Shown: positions 17,520 to 28,508, numbered from the stretch's first letter. The stretch is DNA of 64,000 nt from Pseudomonas sp. Irchel s3h17 (GCF_900187505.1 NZ_FYDL01000020.1:1-64000), one strand, 5' to 3'. A program made the numbers and translations. Notes: a model not told the origin generated them from the sequence alone.

Positions 17520-17696
17520 ATGAGAAAGCTTGTGGAGTTTCTGAAGGCTAGTAAGTTGTATCGATTTCTAGTTGATGAGGATGAGTATCAGCCTACTCGC
17601 GAGGAGTTGCGTGAGCTTCGTTACGGAACAGCGGATAAACGAAGTAGCGATATGTTGTCACGTGATCTTGAGAAAAACAAAGCCACGGAAGACTGA
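17520..17696 (+). CDS. Possible small acidic/basic protein of 58 aa, unknown function
   Basis: An ATG-initiated frame encodes 58 residues rich in charged amino acids, starting MRKLVEFLKASKLYRFLVDE and ending in KNKATED. The composition looks like a compact helical, soluble protein and not random translation. A plausible AAGGG ribosome binding site lies about 11 bases upstream. No family is recognised. It falls in the AT-richer region between the WaaZ-like genes and tRNA-Ile2, with no neighbour within 60 bases on the same strand other than the 52-codon frame. It could be a small cargo gene of the accessory segment. Confidence 0.4.
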   Translation: MRKLVEFLKASKLYRFLVDEDEYQPTREELRELRYGTADKRSSDMLSRDLEKNKATED

Positions 17697-18104
17697 TTGT
17701 TGAGCCAGTGGTGGAGCTCATGGGTAACGAAATCGAGAATGTCCATGGTGTGGTTGGTGGGTGCATCACCTGCATTTGGGCCTGCCGATGATGGCAATCA
17801 TTAGTCGTCGCCTTTGATTTTTGTGCGCTCCGACGGTTTTGCCAGCGGCTCGGTTTTGTTGGCATGGGAGCGTCAATGCGCTGATGCTCAGAAACCCGGG
17901 AGCTGAAGTGGGCACCGGCAGCGGGTTACATGACGACCGTCGGCCGTACCCATGCAGCGACGGGCTGGCGCCAGTTCATGCTGGGCCAAGACTTGACGTC
18001 GTGTCCGTGATGGGTTGCCTGCTAAAGAATGCTTTGCATAACGAGTGCGCCCCTGGCTGGAGGGGCCATACATGTCAACGCAGAAAGTTTGAGCCGGAAA
18101 CACG
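17697..18104. other. Spacer between the small ORF and the tRNA-Ile2 terminator
   Basis: GC rises again through this stretch. Frames on both strands are open for up to about 100 codons but have no recognisable motif. No integrase or attachment-site duplicate of the tRNA 3' end was found by eye. Confidence 0.35.
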
Positions 18105-18127
18105 AAAGCCGCGCAATGCGCGGCTTT
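18105..18127 (-). terminator. Terminator hairpin downstream of tRNA-Ile2
   Basis: A 10-bp perfect stem (AAAGCCGCGC / GCGCGGCTTT, loop of 3) is followed on the minus strand by TTTCGTGTTT. It lies 6 bases beyond the tRNA 3' end. Confidence 0.75.
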
Positions 18128-18132
18128 GAGTA

Positions 18133-18209
18133 TGGTGGGCCCACACGGACTTGAACCGTGGACCAAAGGATTATGAGTCCTCTGCTCTAACCAACTGAGC
18201 TATAGGCCC
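18133..18209 (-). tRNA. tRNA-Ile2 (anticodon CAT, lysidine-modified)
   Basis: A 77-base cloverleaf with encoded CCA. The acceptor pairs GGGCCTA with TGGGCCC (one G-U), and the anticodon loop CTCATAA has CAT at 18173-18175. The T loop is TTCAAGT. A CAT anticodon fits either elongator Met or Ile2. The C4-G69 and C5-G68 acceptor pairs are the TilS recognition pairs of tRNA-Ile2, and GAGGACTCATAATC also fits Ile2. It should read AUA after lysidine modification. Its 3' end faces the accessory segment at 14.7-18.1 kb, a common arrangement for island insertion. Confidence 0.88.
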
Positions 18210-18224
18210 TCAGTAGGTCGCGGA

Positions 18225-21200
18225 TTATAGCGACGGTTTCTCGGCTGTGCTATCCGAAAAATCTGAAACTGCGATACGAAGAAAGGTTGCGGCGAATTCG
18301 TCGGCTGGCAGCGGCAGGCTGACGATATAGCCCTGGATCTGTTCGCAACCTTCGGCCGTCAGGAATTGCTGCTGCGCCTGGGTTTCGACGCCCTCGGCAA
18401 TGATGGTCAGTTGCATGCTGCGGCCAAGGGCGATGATTGCCCGGACGATGGCGACGTCATGGGGGTCGTCCGGAAGGCCTCGGACAAAGGACTGGTCGAT
18501 TTTCAGGAAGTCCAGAGGCAGGCGTTTGAGGTAGCTCAGAGAGGAATAGCCCGTGCCGAAGTCATCGATCGCCAGTTGCACACCCAGGTGCTTGAGCTGG
18601 TGCAGGACTTCCAGGGCTTCTTCGGCCTGGCTCATGATGAAGCTTTCAGTAATTTCCAACTGCAGCAAGCCGGGTTTCAGGTGGTTGTCCTTGAGCAGTT
18701 GTTCGATGCGGCCCAGCAGGTTGGGCTGGCGCAATTGAGCTCCGGCGAGATTGACCGACAGCGAGCCGAGGCTTTCATAGCACGCGTTCCATTCCTGCAG
18801 TTGCCGGCAGGCGTGCTCGAGTACCCAGTCACCGATCTGCATGATCATGCCGTTTTCTTCGGCCAGCGGGATGAAGTGCTCGGGGGGCACGTCACCAAAG
18901 TTGGGGTGATGCCAGCGAATCAGCGCCTCGGCCCCCACCAGGCGTGTTTGGTTGAGGCTGATCTTTGGTTGATAGAACAGGGTCAGCTCATTGCGTTCGA
19001 TGGCGCGACGCAGTTCATGTTCCAGCGCGACTCGCTCGCTGGCCTGCGCGGTGAGATCGCGTGTGTAGCTTTCGACCCGGTTACGGCCTTTGGCCTTGGA
19101 GCGGTACATCGCGGCATCGGCGTTCTTGACCAGGGTGGCCACGTCGCTGCCGTCCCTGGGGTAGAGGCTGGTGCCGATGCTGGCACTGATGAAAAACTCG
19201 TGTTCACCCGCCTGGAACGGCGCGGCGAAGCAGTTCAACAGCTTGTTGGCGATATTATCGGCGTCACTGGCTTGCTGCAGGCCGGGCAACAGGATGATGA
19301 ATTCGTCACCGCCCAGGCGCGCCACGGTATCGATGTCCCGCAGTTGCTCCTTGAGGCGCACGGCGATGCCTTTGAGCAGCAGGTCGCCGACGGGGTGGCC
19401 AAGGCTGTCGTTGATGTGTTTGAAACGGTCCAGGTCCAGGAACAGCACGGCGCCCTGGCCACCCCGTTCTTGCTGGCCGTTGAGGGCCGTGAGCAGCCGG
19501 CTCTCGAACAGCGTACGGTTTGGCAGGCCGGTGAGCGGGTCGTGGTGGGCCTGGTAGTCGAGTTTCGCCTGGGCGTGCTTGAGGCTCGAGATGTCGGCAA
19601 ATACCGCCACAAAGTGGGTGATGAAGCGGTCCTTGTTGCGCACGGCGCTGATGGTCAGCCAGCTGGGATACAGCTCGCCATTCTTGCGCCGGTTGGAAAT
19701 CTCGCCCTGCCAATGCCCTTCGGCGGTCAGTTGGTGCCACATGGCCGCGTAGAAGGCGCTGTCGTGCAGGCCAGAGGCGAGTAGTCGGGGTGTATGGCCG
19801 AGGGCCTCGGTCTCGCTGTAGCCGGTGATCTCGGTAAAGGCACGGTTGACGGCGCTGATGTGCTGTTGAGTGTCGGTGATCAGCACACCTTCGGCCGTGC
19901 TCTCGAATACCGTAGCGGCCTGTTGCAGCTTTTCCTGCATCAGGTGTCGCTCGGTGATGTCGCGAGCGATGGTCAGCATGCAGTCCTCGTTGCCGATCGG
20001 CAGCGGCCGGCTCGACATCTCACAGAGGCGGATCTGCCCATCGTTGCGCCGGATATGGCAGCTGAAGTCGCGGACAAAACCATCGCGCTTGAGCTGGTCG
20101 AGCATTTTCCTGCGTTCGTTCAGGTTGACCCAAATCCCGAGGTCGAGGGTCGAGCGATCCAGTGACATCGCGCTGTTGAAGCCGGTAATGCGGCTGAATC
20201 CTTCGTTGACCTCAATCAGCAACCCGTCGCTGACCCGCGACAGCAGCAGACCGTCAGGGGAGGCATGGAAGGCTTTGGCGAACTTTTCTTCAGAGGTCTG
20301 CAGTTGCTGTTGGGTTTCCTTGAGCTGGCTGATGTCGCGCACCACCACGACCAGCGCCGGCGTGGTATCGAGTTCAAAGGGTTCGGCGGAGATCAGGCCG
20401 GTGAACACTTGGCCATTGCTGCGGCGAAAAGGCATTTCCAGGTTGCGAATGCTGCCCGCCTGCAAGCGTTTCAACAGCCCGGGGCCCACACCGGCGATGC
20501 CCCATATGTTCAATTCGGTGGCGGTTCGGCCGATGACTTCGTTGGCGCTGAGACCAATCTGCTCCTCGAACGCTTCGTTGACCTCGAGCAGGCAGCCATC
20601 CACCAGGCGCGCGATCACCAGGATGTCCGGGCATTGCTGGAATACCGAGGCGAATTTCTGCTCGGAGAGGCGCAAGGCTTCCTCGGTGCGTTTGGCTTCG
20701 CTGATGTCGATCATCAGCCCGCGCATCACCGGTTCATGGCCGTGCTCGATCAGGCTGACGATGTCTCGCACCCAGAGGCAGCGGCCGTCTGCGGTGATGA
20801 CTCGGTAGTCCAGGCTGTGATCGCGTCCGGCGAGGAGTTCGTGGTCGCAAAAATTTTGCGCACGGGTGAGGTCCGCAGGGTGGATGATGTTGCGCCAGAA
20901 GCCCGGAATCAGCCAGTGGGAGAGGGGGTAGCCGAGCAGGTCTTCGGCATGTGGCGAGACGTAGCTGTAAGTGAAATCGCTGATGCGTGCTTCCCAGGCA
21001 ATGGCAGAAAGGCTCTCCACCAGCCCGCGGTAATGATATTCGCTGGAGCGCAGTTCCTGCTCCAGATCGACCCGACGTGCGATTTCCGAACTCAAGCGCC
21101 GATTGATGCGAATCACCGCGGCCAGGACGATGACCAGCAGCAGTATGCCGGGCAGGCCGTATTTCAATAGATCGACCCAGAAGGTCCGGTGATCGAGGAC

Positions 21201-21968
21201 GTTGCCTACCCAATGTTCCTGGATGGAGCTGATCTCGCCTGGGGTCATGTCGGCCAGCACTTTATCCAGTATGCCGACCAAGACGGTGTTGTTGCGAGGT
21301 ACCGCCATCGCCAGTTGGTAGCGATAGGGCGTTTCACCGCTGACGTAGAGGCCTTCAAGCTTGAGTTGGCGAAGGCTCCAGACACTTGATGCCAGGTCGC
21401 CCACGACCGCATCCACTCCATCGGTGGCCAGGGCCTGCAAGGCTGAACTGACGTTGGGCATGGGCACCAGATTGAGGTCGGGGTGGTGCGTACGCAGCAG
21501 TTCATGGGGGGCGTAGTTTTCCACCACGGCGATCTTCAAGCCGTACAGGTCATCAAGGTTGCGCGGTTGCGCACTGCCCACATGGGCCAGGATGACGATG
21601 GGAAAGTCCAGGTAGGGCCGCGTGAACGAGAGATAGGTCTGGCGCTCGGGGGTCGACATGATGCCGGGCAGGAGGTCCAGCTTGCCGTGTTTGACCTGGT
21701 CCAGTACTTCGGTCCAACTGACGGGTTCGACGGGGGTGACCTTGATTGCCAGGCGATTGCGTATGACGTTGATGTAATCGGCCGCCAGCCCCTGGTAATG
21801 GCCCTGTTCATCGCGGTACTCAAAGGGTGGCCAGGAGGCATCTACCCCCAGGCGCAATTCAGGGTGAGCCGCAAGCCAGCGACGTTCTTCGTCTGTAAGA
21901 GACAGCGCGCCAGCCGTTGCGGTCCAGGTTATCAGCGACAGTAAAAGTACGGCCGGGATTCTGGGCAT
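18225..21968 (-). CDS. Membrane sensor with SBP, PAS, GGDEF and EAL domains
   Basis: A 1247-aa c-di-GMP signalling protein. The order is signal peptide, periplasmic solute-binding (SBP_bac_3-like) domain at about 25-250, one membrane helix near 265-285, about four PAS/PAC units between 310 and 800, GGDEF near 886, and EAL from about 1000. The GGDEF signature (ARLGGDEF) and the EAL motif (GAEALIRWHHP), with DFGTGYSSLSYLK, are intact, so both cyclase and phosphodiesterase activity are possible. The start at 21968 begins a clear signal peptide (MPRIPAVLLLSLI). The frame extends to 22217 only through non-homologous sequence that overlaps the rpoD terminator. Ligand unknown. Confidence 0.9.
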   Translation of the reverse strand: MPRIPAVLLLSLITWTATAGALSLTDEERRWLAAHPELRLGVDASWPPFEYRDEQGHYQGLAADYINVIRNRLAIKVTPVEPVSWTEVLDQVKHGKLDLLPGIMSTPERQTYLSFTRPYLDFPIVILAHVGSAQPRNLDDLYGLKIAVVENYAPHELLRTHHPDLNLVPMPNVSSALQALATDGVDAVVGDLASSVWSLRQLKLEGLYVSGETPYRYQLAMAVPRNNTVLVGILDKVLADMTPGEISSIQEHWVGNVLDHRTFWVDLLKYGLPGILLLVIVLAAVIRINRRLSSEIARRVDLEQELRSSEYHYRGLVESLSAIAWEARISDFTYSYVSPHAEDLLGYPLSHWLIPGFWRNIIHPADLTRAQNFCDHELLAGRDHSLDYRVITADGRCLWVRDIVSLIEHGHEPVMRGLMIDISEAKRTEEALRLSEQKFASVFQQCPDILVIARLVDGCLLEVNEAFEEQIGLSANEVIGRTATELNIWGIAGVGPGLLKRLQAGSIRNLEMPFRRSNGQVFTGLISAEPFELDTTPALVVVVRDISQLKETQQQLQTSEEKFAKAFHASPDGLLLSRVSDGLLIEVNEGFSRITGFNSAMSLDRSTLDLGIWVNLNERRKMLDQLKRDGFVRDFSCHIRRNDGQIRLCEMSSRPLPIGNEDCMLTIARDITERHLMQEKLQQAATVFESTAEGVLITDTQQHISAVNRAFTEITGYSETEALGHTPRLLASGLHDSAFYAAMWHQLTAEGHWQGEISNRRKNGELYPSWLTISAVRNKDRFITHFVAVFADISSLKHAQAKLDYQAHHDPLTGLPNRTLFESRLLTALNGQQERGGQGAVLFLDLDRFKHINDSLGHPVGDLLLKGIAVRLKEQLRDIDTVARLGGDEFIILLPGLQQASDADNIANKLLNCFAAPFQAGEHEFFISASIGTSLYPRDGSDVATLVKNADAAMYRSKAKGRNRVESYTRDLTAQASERVALEHELRRAIERNELTLFYQPKISLNQTRLVGAEALIRWHHPNFGDVPPEHFIPLAEENGMIMQIGDWVLEHACRQLQEWNACYESLGSLSVNLAGAQLRQPNLLGRIEQLLKDNHLKPGLLQLEITESFIMSQAEEALEVLHQLKHLGVQLAIDDFGTGYSSLSYLKRLPLDFLKIDQSFVRGLPDDPHDVAIVRAIIALGRSMQLTIIAEGVETQAQQQFLTAEGCEQIQGYIVSLPLPADEFAATFLRIAVSDFSDSTAEKPSL

Positions 21969-22061
21969 AACGGTCTCGTTATGGCTCGGGGGGGATGTTT
22001 CGAGTGTAGACGCGCTGGCGGGGGGAGGTGGGGTGCGGGGAGGATTAAATCTGTAGAAAGC

Positions 22062-22085
22062 AAAACCCCCGGCAGGGCCGGGGGT
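22062..22085 (-). terminator. rpoD intrinsic terminator
   Basis: A 9-bp perfect stem (ACCCCCGGC / GCCGGGGGT, loop of 3) is followed on the minus strand by a TTTTG run. It ends the rpsU-dnaG-rpoD transcript 8 bases after the rpoD stop. Confidence 0.88.
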
Positions 22086-22092
22086 CTTGGGG

Positions 22093-23940
<1,848 letters not shown>

Positions 23941-24007
23941 AACACCCTATCCACTGAAGGTCTTGGCGGGCAAAAAACAAGCCGAGGATTATACCTGAGC
24001 TATGACC

Positions 24008-25975
24008 TCACGCGCCAGTTGAGGTCGGGCTTGATGCGGAAACATTGCGACTTAAAAGGTCGCGCAGTTGATTTTTCTCGTCGCCACTCAATTCGCTTTG
24101 ACGTGCTTTCCTGAGCAGCTGTTCCAGATTTCGCTCGCGTTGGCGGGCTGACAAGCTAGTTATGGTGTCGAAAAACTGTTGTTCAAGGTTATCTCCCTCA
24201 ATCAGCCATTCCTTTTCTGCCAATGCCTTGAGCAAGCGACCCTGTTCGGTTCCATGCCAGCGTGCAATCAACTGAAATGAGTTTAGCTTGGGATTCTTCT
24301 GTACGGCTTCCAGTAGTGCTACCAGCAATTGAGTGTTGGAGTGATCCTCGGCAGCGAAGTGCCCGGCGTCCTCGACTTTTTCAGCCAGTTGCGGGTGATG
24401 CAGCAGCGTGCGCAAGGCTGCCAGTGTAGGTGGCTCTACGGCTGCCGGCACTCGTGGTGCTCGTGGCTGGTCGCGATCGCCGCCACGCTTGCCGTTCTTG
24501 TCCCAGGGTTTCTTGTCCCATTTCTTGCCGCCGGCGCCGGTTTTCTTGGGTGTCCACTCTTGCTGCGGCGCATACATGTCTTGCGCTTGCGGCTGGTGGT
24601 AGTCGCTGTAGTCCGGCATGGCGTCGTAATTGATGCCCGGATCATAGGCCGGTGGCGCATCCTGCGGGGCGTTGTGTGCCAGTTGGCTCACGGTTTCGCT
24701 GGTGAGGCCGGTAATTTCGGTCAGGCGCTGGCGCATCAGGGTGCGCAGGTTGGCACCAGGTACTTTGTCGATCAGCGGTGCGGCGAGGGTGGCCATGTGG
24801 GCCTTGCCTTCGAGCGAGCGCGGATCGGCTTCCTCGGTCAGTTGCTGGAAGAAGTAATCGGCCAGGGGCTGGGCGTGCTGATTGATGCGCGCGCGGAAGG
24901 CGTCGGTGCCTTCGGAGCGGACCAGGGTATCCGGGTCCTCGCCTTCGGGTAGAAACAGAAAGCGCGCGCGCCGGCCGTCCTGCAGGCTCGACAGTGTTGC
25001 CTCGAGTGCGCGCCATGCAGCGTTGCGACCGGCCTGGTCGCCGTCGAAGCAGAACAGCACGCTGGGCACGACGCGGAACAGCCGCTTGAGGTGTTCTTCG
25101 CTGGTCGCGGTGCCCAGTGTGGCAACGGCATTGCGCAGGCCTTGCTGGGCCAGGGCGATAACGTCCATGTAGCCCTCGACGACGATGATTTCGTCGAGGT
25201 TGCGGTTGGTCTTGCGGGCTTCATACAGGCCATAGAGTTCCTGGCCTTTATGAAATACCGGGGTTTCCGGTGAATTCAGGTATTTCGGTTTGTCATCGCC
25301 CAGTACCCGGCCGCCAAACGCGATGATGCGCCCGCGGCTGTCGCGGATCGGAAACATGACGCGATCGCGGAAGCGGTCGTAGCGTTTGCCGGTTTCGGCG
25401 TTTTCAATCAGCAGGCCGGCATCGATCATGGCCTTTTGTTGCAGCGTATCGCTGCTCAGGTGCTTGAACAGATTGTCCCAGCCCGGTGGGGCGAAACCGA
25501 GGCCGAAATCGCGAGCGATTTCGCCGGTCAGGCCGCGCCCTTTCAGGTAGTCGACAGCCGCTTTGCGCGCTGGGTGGCTTTTCAGGGCCTGGCGGTAAAA
25601 GTCAGCGGCGGCGGTCAGTAGCGGATAGAGCGGCGAGTCGGTGGGTTGCCGCGGCTTGTGCGGGCGACCGCTTTCCTCGCGAGGTATTTCCATGCCGGCG
25701 GCTTTGGCCAGTTCTTCGACGGCCTGGGGGAAATCCAGGTTGTCGTGGTCCATGATGAAGCCGAGGGCATTGCCGCCAGCGCCGCAGCCAAAGCAGTAAT
25801 AGAACTGTTTGTCCGGGCTGACGCTGAAGGAGGGGGTTTTTTCCTTGTGGAACGGGCAGCAGGCAGTGTAGTTCTTGCCGGCTTTTTTCATTTGCAGGCG
25901 AGAGCTGACCACGTCGACGATGTCGGTGCGGTTCAGAAGGTCGTCAATAAAGCTCTGGGGAATTAGCCCGGCCAT
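24008..25975 (-). CDS. dnaG: DNA primase DnaG
   Basis: A 655-aa primase with an N-terminal zinc finger (CPFHKEKTPSF then YYCFGCGAGG, residues about 40-65), the RNA polymerase core and TOPRIM domain (VVEGYMDVIAL, with DGDQAGRNAA), and a C-terminal helicase-interacting domain. Between them lies a low-complexity linker at about 465-520 rich in Gln, Lys and Gly. It synthesises primers at the replication fork. It sits between rpsU and rpoD as in most gammaproteobacteria. Confidence 0.99.
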   Translation of the reverse strand: MAGLIPQSFIDDLLNRTDIVDVVSSRLQMKKAGKNYTACCPFHKEKTPSFSVSPDKQFYYCFGCGAGGNALGFIMDHDNLDFPQAVEELAKAAGMEIPREESGRPHKPRQPTDSPLYPLLTAAADFYRQALKSHPARKAAVDYLKGRGLTGEIARDFGLGFAPPGWDNLFKHLSSDTLQQKAMIDAGLLIENAETGKRYDRFRDRVMFPIRDSRGRIIAFGGRVLGDDKPKYLNSPETPVFHKGQELYGLYEARKTNRNLDEIIVVEGYMDVIALAQQGLRNAVATLGTATSEEHLKRLFRVVPSVLFCFDGDQAGRNAAWRALEATLSSLQDGRRARFLFLPEGEDPDTLVRSEGTDAFRARINQHAQPLADYFFQQLTEEADPRSLEGKAHMATLAAPLIDKVPGANLRTLMRQRLTEITGLTSETVSQLAHNAPQDAPPAYDPGINYDAMPDYSDYHQPQAQDMYAPQQEWTPKKTGAGGKKWDKKPWDKNGKRGGDRDQPRAPRVPAAVEPPTLAALRTLLHHPQLAEKVEDAGHFAAEDHSNTQLLVALLEAVQKNPKLNSFQLIARWHGTEQGRLLKALAEKEWLIEGDNLEQQFFDTITSLSARQRERNLEQLLRKARQSELSGDEKNQLRDLLSRNVSASSPTSTGA

Positions 25976-26408
25976 GGCGTTCTCGTCATCACTGCGTCTG
26001 AATGATTGGCCCGCGCGAGGGGCGAACGGTGCCGGGTCATGGTTTTGAGGCGCGGCAGATGTGCGGCTCGACCAGGTATCGTCTGCGTATTCGCTGTCGG
26101 GGAGTGTATCTGCCGAAAATCCACTGAGGTTAGTACCAATCAGTATTCGACTGTTCGAAAGTGTTGCGCTGAATCCGGCAGTGCCCGGTGACAGGCCTCG
26201 GATAGCTCAAAAGCGGGCACGCAAGAGGGTGCCTTGGGCTGATCGTCGATAGAATCAGTAAGGTGTGCTCGTCAGTAGCCTTGGAAGGCTCGTCAGAAGA
26301 GACGTGCACTGCTGGCAAAAGAGCCAGGTCTGACGTGTAAAACAGATTTGTCTCGGTCGCGTCTGCGGCTTCGACGGTGAAGCATCAAGCGATATCCGCA
26401 AATGCCAT
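25976..26408 (-). other. Long rpsU-dnaG spacer
   Basis: This spacer separates rpsU from dnaG. It contains no convincing ORF. A dnaG-proximal promoter is plausible but no clear element was identified. The rpsU-proximal end holds a GC-rich hairpin, listed separately. Confidence 0.4.
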
Positions 26409-26431
26409 TAGCCCGGCTGAGAGCCGGGCTT
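26409..26431 (-). terminator. Hairpin after rpsU, likely partial terminator
   Basis: A 7-bp perfect stem (GCCCGGC / GCCGGGC, loop of 5) lies 30 bases after the rpsU stop, with only a weak T-rich tail. The macromolecular operon of E. coli has a partial terminator at the same place, which would let S21 be made in excess over primase. Confidence 0.6.
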
Positions 26432-26460
26432 GGCAGAAGCTTGCTACGGTCGTCTGCGTA

Positions 26461-26676
26461 TTAGTACAGACGAACGGCGCGGCGCTGTTCGCGCTGAACT
26501 TTCTTGGCGTGACGCTTAACAGCAGCAGCTGCTTTGCGCTTACGCTCAGAAGTTGGCTTCTCGTAAAATTCGCGGCTACGAACTTCAGCCAGTACACCGG
26601 CTTTTTCGCAGGAGCGCTTGAAACGACGCAGAGCTACGTCGAAGGGTTCGTTCTCTTTTACTTTGACGGCTGGCAT
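26461..26676 (-). CDS. rpsU: 30S ribosomal protein S21
   Basis: A 71-aa, strongly basic ribosomal protein ([20 protein letters not shown] start, Arg/Lys-rich C-terminus ending RRAVRLY). It is needed for initiation on the 30S subunit. It is the first gene of the rpsU-dnaG-rpoD block, divergent from tsaD with a 199-base gap. The length and sequence match the family exactly. Confidence 0.99.
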
Positions 26677-26759
26677 CCAGAGCTACCTTCATTCATTACC
26701 GGGGGCAACATCCTCGCGGCAAAAGAGCACTTGAAGACGTCGGTTTTTAAGGGTTGCGG

Positions 26760-26788
26760 ATGTTAACCCCTCATCGCTCGGAATGCAA
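26760..26788 (-). promoter_or_regulatory. Candidate sigma-70 promoter for rpsU
   Basis: On the minus strand TTGCAT and TAACAT are separated by 17 bases. The predicted transcript start would be about 75 bases before the rpsU ATG. The match to consensus is only moderate. Confidence 0.35.
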
Positions 26789-26875
26789 AGCCTCTGATCG
26801 AAAACCGCTGGTCGGGGCATCACGCGGCGACTATTATGCGCGCCTTCGAATTCAGCCTAAACAAGGCGCAAACCC

Positions 26876-27901
26876 ATGCTAGTACTGGGATTAGAAACTT
26901 CCTGCGATGAAACCGGCGTCGCACTTTACGACAGTGAAAAAGGCCTGCTGGCCGATGCGCTGTTCAGCCAGATCGATCTGCATCGCGCCTATGGTGGCGT
27001 GGTGCCGGAGCTGGCATCACGGGATCACGTCAAGCGTATGCTGCCCTTGATTCGTCAGGTGTTGGCCGAAGCGGACTGCGTGCCGACCGAGATCGATGCC
27101 ATCGCCTACACCGCGGGTCCTGGCCTGGTCGGCGCCTTGCTGGTGGGGGCTTCCTGCGCCCAGGCACTGGCGTTTGCCTGGGGTATCCCGGCCTTGGGCG
27201 TGCACCACATGGAAGGGCATTTGCTGGCGCCGATGCTGGAGCCGCAACCACCCGAGTTCCCGTTCGTCGCTTTGTTGGTGTCGGGTGGGCATACGCAACT
27301 GGTTCGGGTCGATGGTATCGGTCAATACGAGTTGCTGGGCGAGACCCTGGATGATGCCGCCGGCGAAGCCTTCGACAAGACGGCGAAGATGATGGGGCTC
27401 AATTATCCGGGTGGTCCGGAAATCGCGCGCCTGGCCGTGCAAGGCGTAGTCGGGCGTTTCGTCTTTCCACGCCCGATGTGTGATCGGCCGGGTCTGGATT
27501 TCAGTTTCAGCGGCTTGAAAACCTTTGCCTTGAACACCTGGCAGCAGTGCGTCAGCGCCGGGGACGACAGCGAGCAAACCCGCTGCGACATCTCGCTGGC
27601 CTTCCAGCAGGCGGTGGTGGAGACTCTGACCATCAAGTGCAAGCGCGCCCTGAAGCAGGCGGGTCTCAAGCGCCTGGTGATTGCTGGTGGCGTGAGTGCC
27701 AACAAGGCCTTGCGTGCTTCCCTGGAAAAAATGCTCGGCGACATGAAGGGCGACGTTTACTACGCACGTCCGGAGTTCTGCACCGATAACGGCGCGATGA
27801 TCGCATTTGCCGGTTGCCAGCGATTGCAGGCTGGCCAGCACGAAAGCCTGGCGATCAGTGTTCAGGCCCGCTGGCCGATGGAGCAGCTGTCACCGTTGTA
27901 A
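26876..27901 (+). CDS. tsaD: tRNA threonylcarbamoyladenosine transferase TsaD
   Basis: A 341-aa member of the Kae1/TsaD ASKHA family. It transfers threonylcarbamoyl to A37 of ANN-decoding tRNAs, working with TsaB and TsaE. The N-terminal GLETSCDETGVALYD, the metal-binding HHMEGHL near residue 110, and VSGGHTQLV are all present. It starts divergently from rpsU, a common arrangement in gammaproteobacteria, and converges on plsY. The length is normal. Confidence 0.98.
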   Translation: MLVLGLETSCDETGVALYDSEKGLLADALFSQIDLHRAYGGVVPELASRDHVKRMLPLIRQVLAEADCVPTEIDAIAYTAGPGLVGALLVGASCAQALAFAWGIPALGVHHMEGHLLAPMLEPQPPEFPFVALLVSGGHTQLVRVDGIGQYELLGETLDDAAGEAFDKTAKMMGLNYPGGPEIARLAVQGVVGRFVFPRPMCDRPGLDFSFSGLKTFALNTWQQCVSAGDDSEQTRCDISLAFQQAVVETLTIKCKRALKQAGLKRLVIAGGVSANKALRASLEKMLGDMKGDVYYARPEFCTDNGAMIAFAGCQRLQAGQHESLAISVQARWPMEQLSPL

Positions 27902-27938
27902 CGGACCGTCGCACGTGAGCGATATTCACCCGCGGTCG

Positions 27939-28508
27939 TTAGAAATGCCGTTCGCGCCCGGCAAACAGGTCGCGTAGATTGCCGCGATGGCGCCAGACGA
28001 TCAGCGCCGTCAATGCGCTCATGGGCAGTAACGCTGCCGGTTCCTGCCAGGCCAGTAGTGGCAGGGTCAGGGGCGTGGCGATGAGGGCGGCCAGCGAGCT
28101 GGTGCGGGTGAGGTAGAAGGTCAGGAGCCAGGCGCCAATGGCCAGGAGTGCCGCTGGCGGGTATAGCCCCAGCAGCATGCCGGCGGCCGTTGCAACGCCT
28201 TTGCCGCCGCGAAAGCAGAAGTACAGCGGAAACAGGTGGCCGATGACGGCGCAGACGCCAATCCAGGCCTGTTGTTGTATCGAAAGGCCTGCCAGTCCGG
28301 CAATCAGTACGGGCAGCAAGCCTTTGCAAAGATCGCCCAGCAAGGTGAGGACGGCGAGTTTTTTGCCCGCCAGGCGTAACATGTTGGTGGCGCCGGCATT
28401 ACCCGATCCACTCATTCGCGGATCGGGGTTACCGGTCAGGCGGCTGAGCAAAATGGCGAAGGACAGAGAGCCAAGCAGGTAGGCGAGGATCGCCAGTAAC
28501 CAAAACAT
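27939..28508 (-). CDS. plsY: Glycerol-3-phosphate acyltransferase PlsY
   Basis: A 189-aa integral membrane protein with about five helices that transfers acyl from acyl-phosphate to glycerol-3-phosphate, the first step of phospholipid synthesis. The family motifs are visible: motif 1 SGNAGATNMLR, motif 2 GDLCKGLLPV and motif 3 FRGGKGVATAAG. It converges on tsaD and is divergent from folB with about 75 bases between starts. Confidence 0.97.
   Translation of the reverse strand: MFWLLAILAYLLGSLSFAILLSRLTGNPDPRMSGSGNAGATNMLRLAGKKLAVLTLLGDLCKGLLPVLIAGLAGLSIQQQAWIGVCAVIGHLFPLYFCFRGGKGVATAAGMLLGLYPPAALLAIGAWLLTFYLTRTSSLAALIATPLTLPLLAWQEPAALLPMSALTALIVWRHRGNLRDLFAGRERHF

Noticed and set aside
18133..18209. 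Calling the CAT tRNA elongator methionine
   Set aside because: The acceptor-stem pairs C4-G69 and C5-G68 and the anticodon arm fit Ile2 better than Met.
27902..27938. Terminator between tsaD and plsY
   Set aside because: Only a loose inverted repeat (CGGACCG / CGGTCG) without a T-tract; not enough to call.
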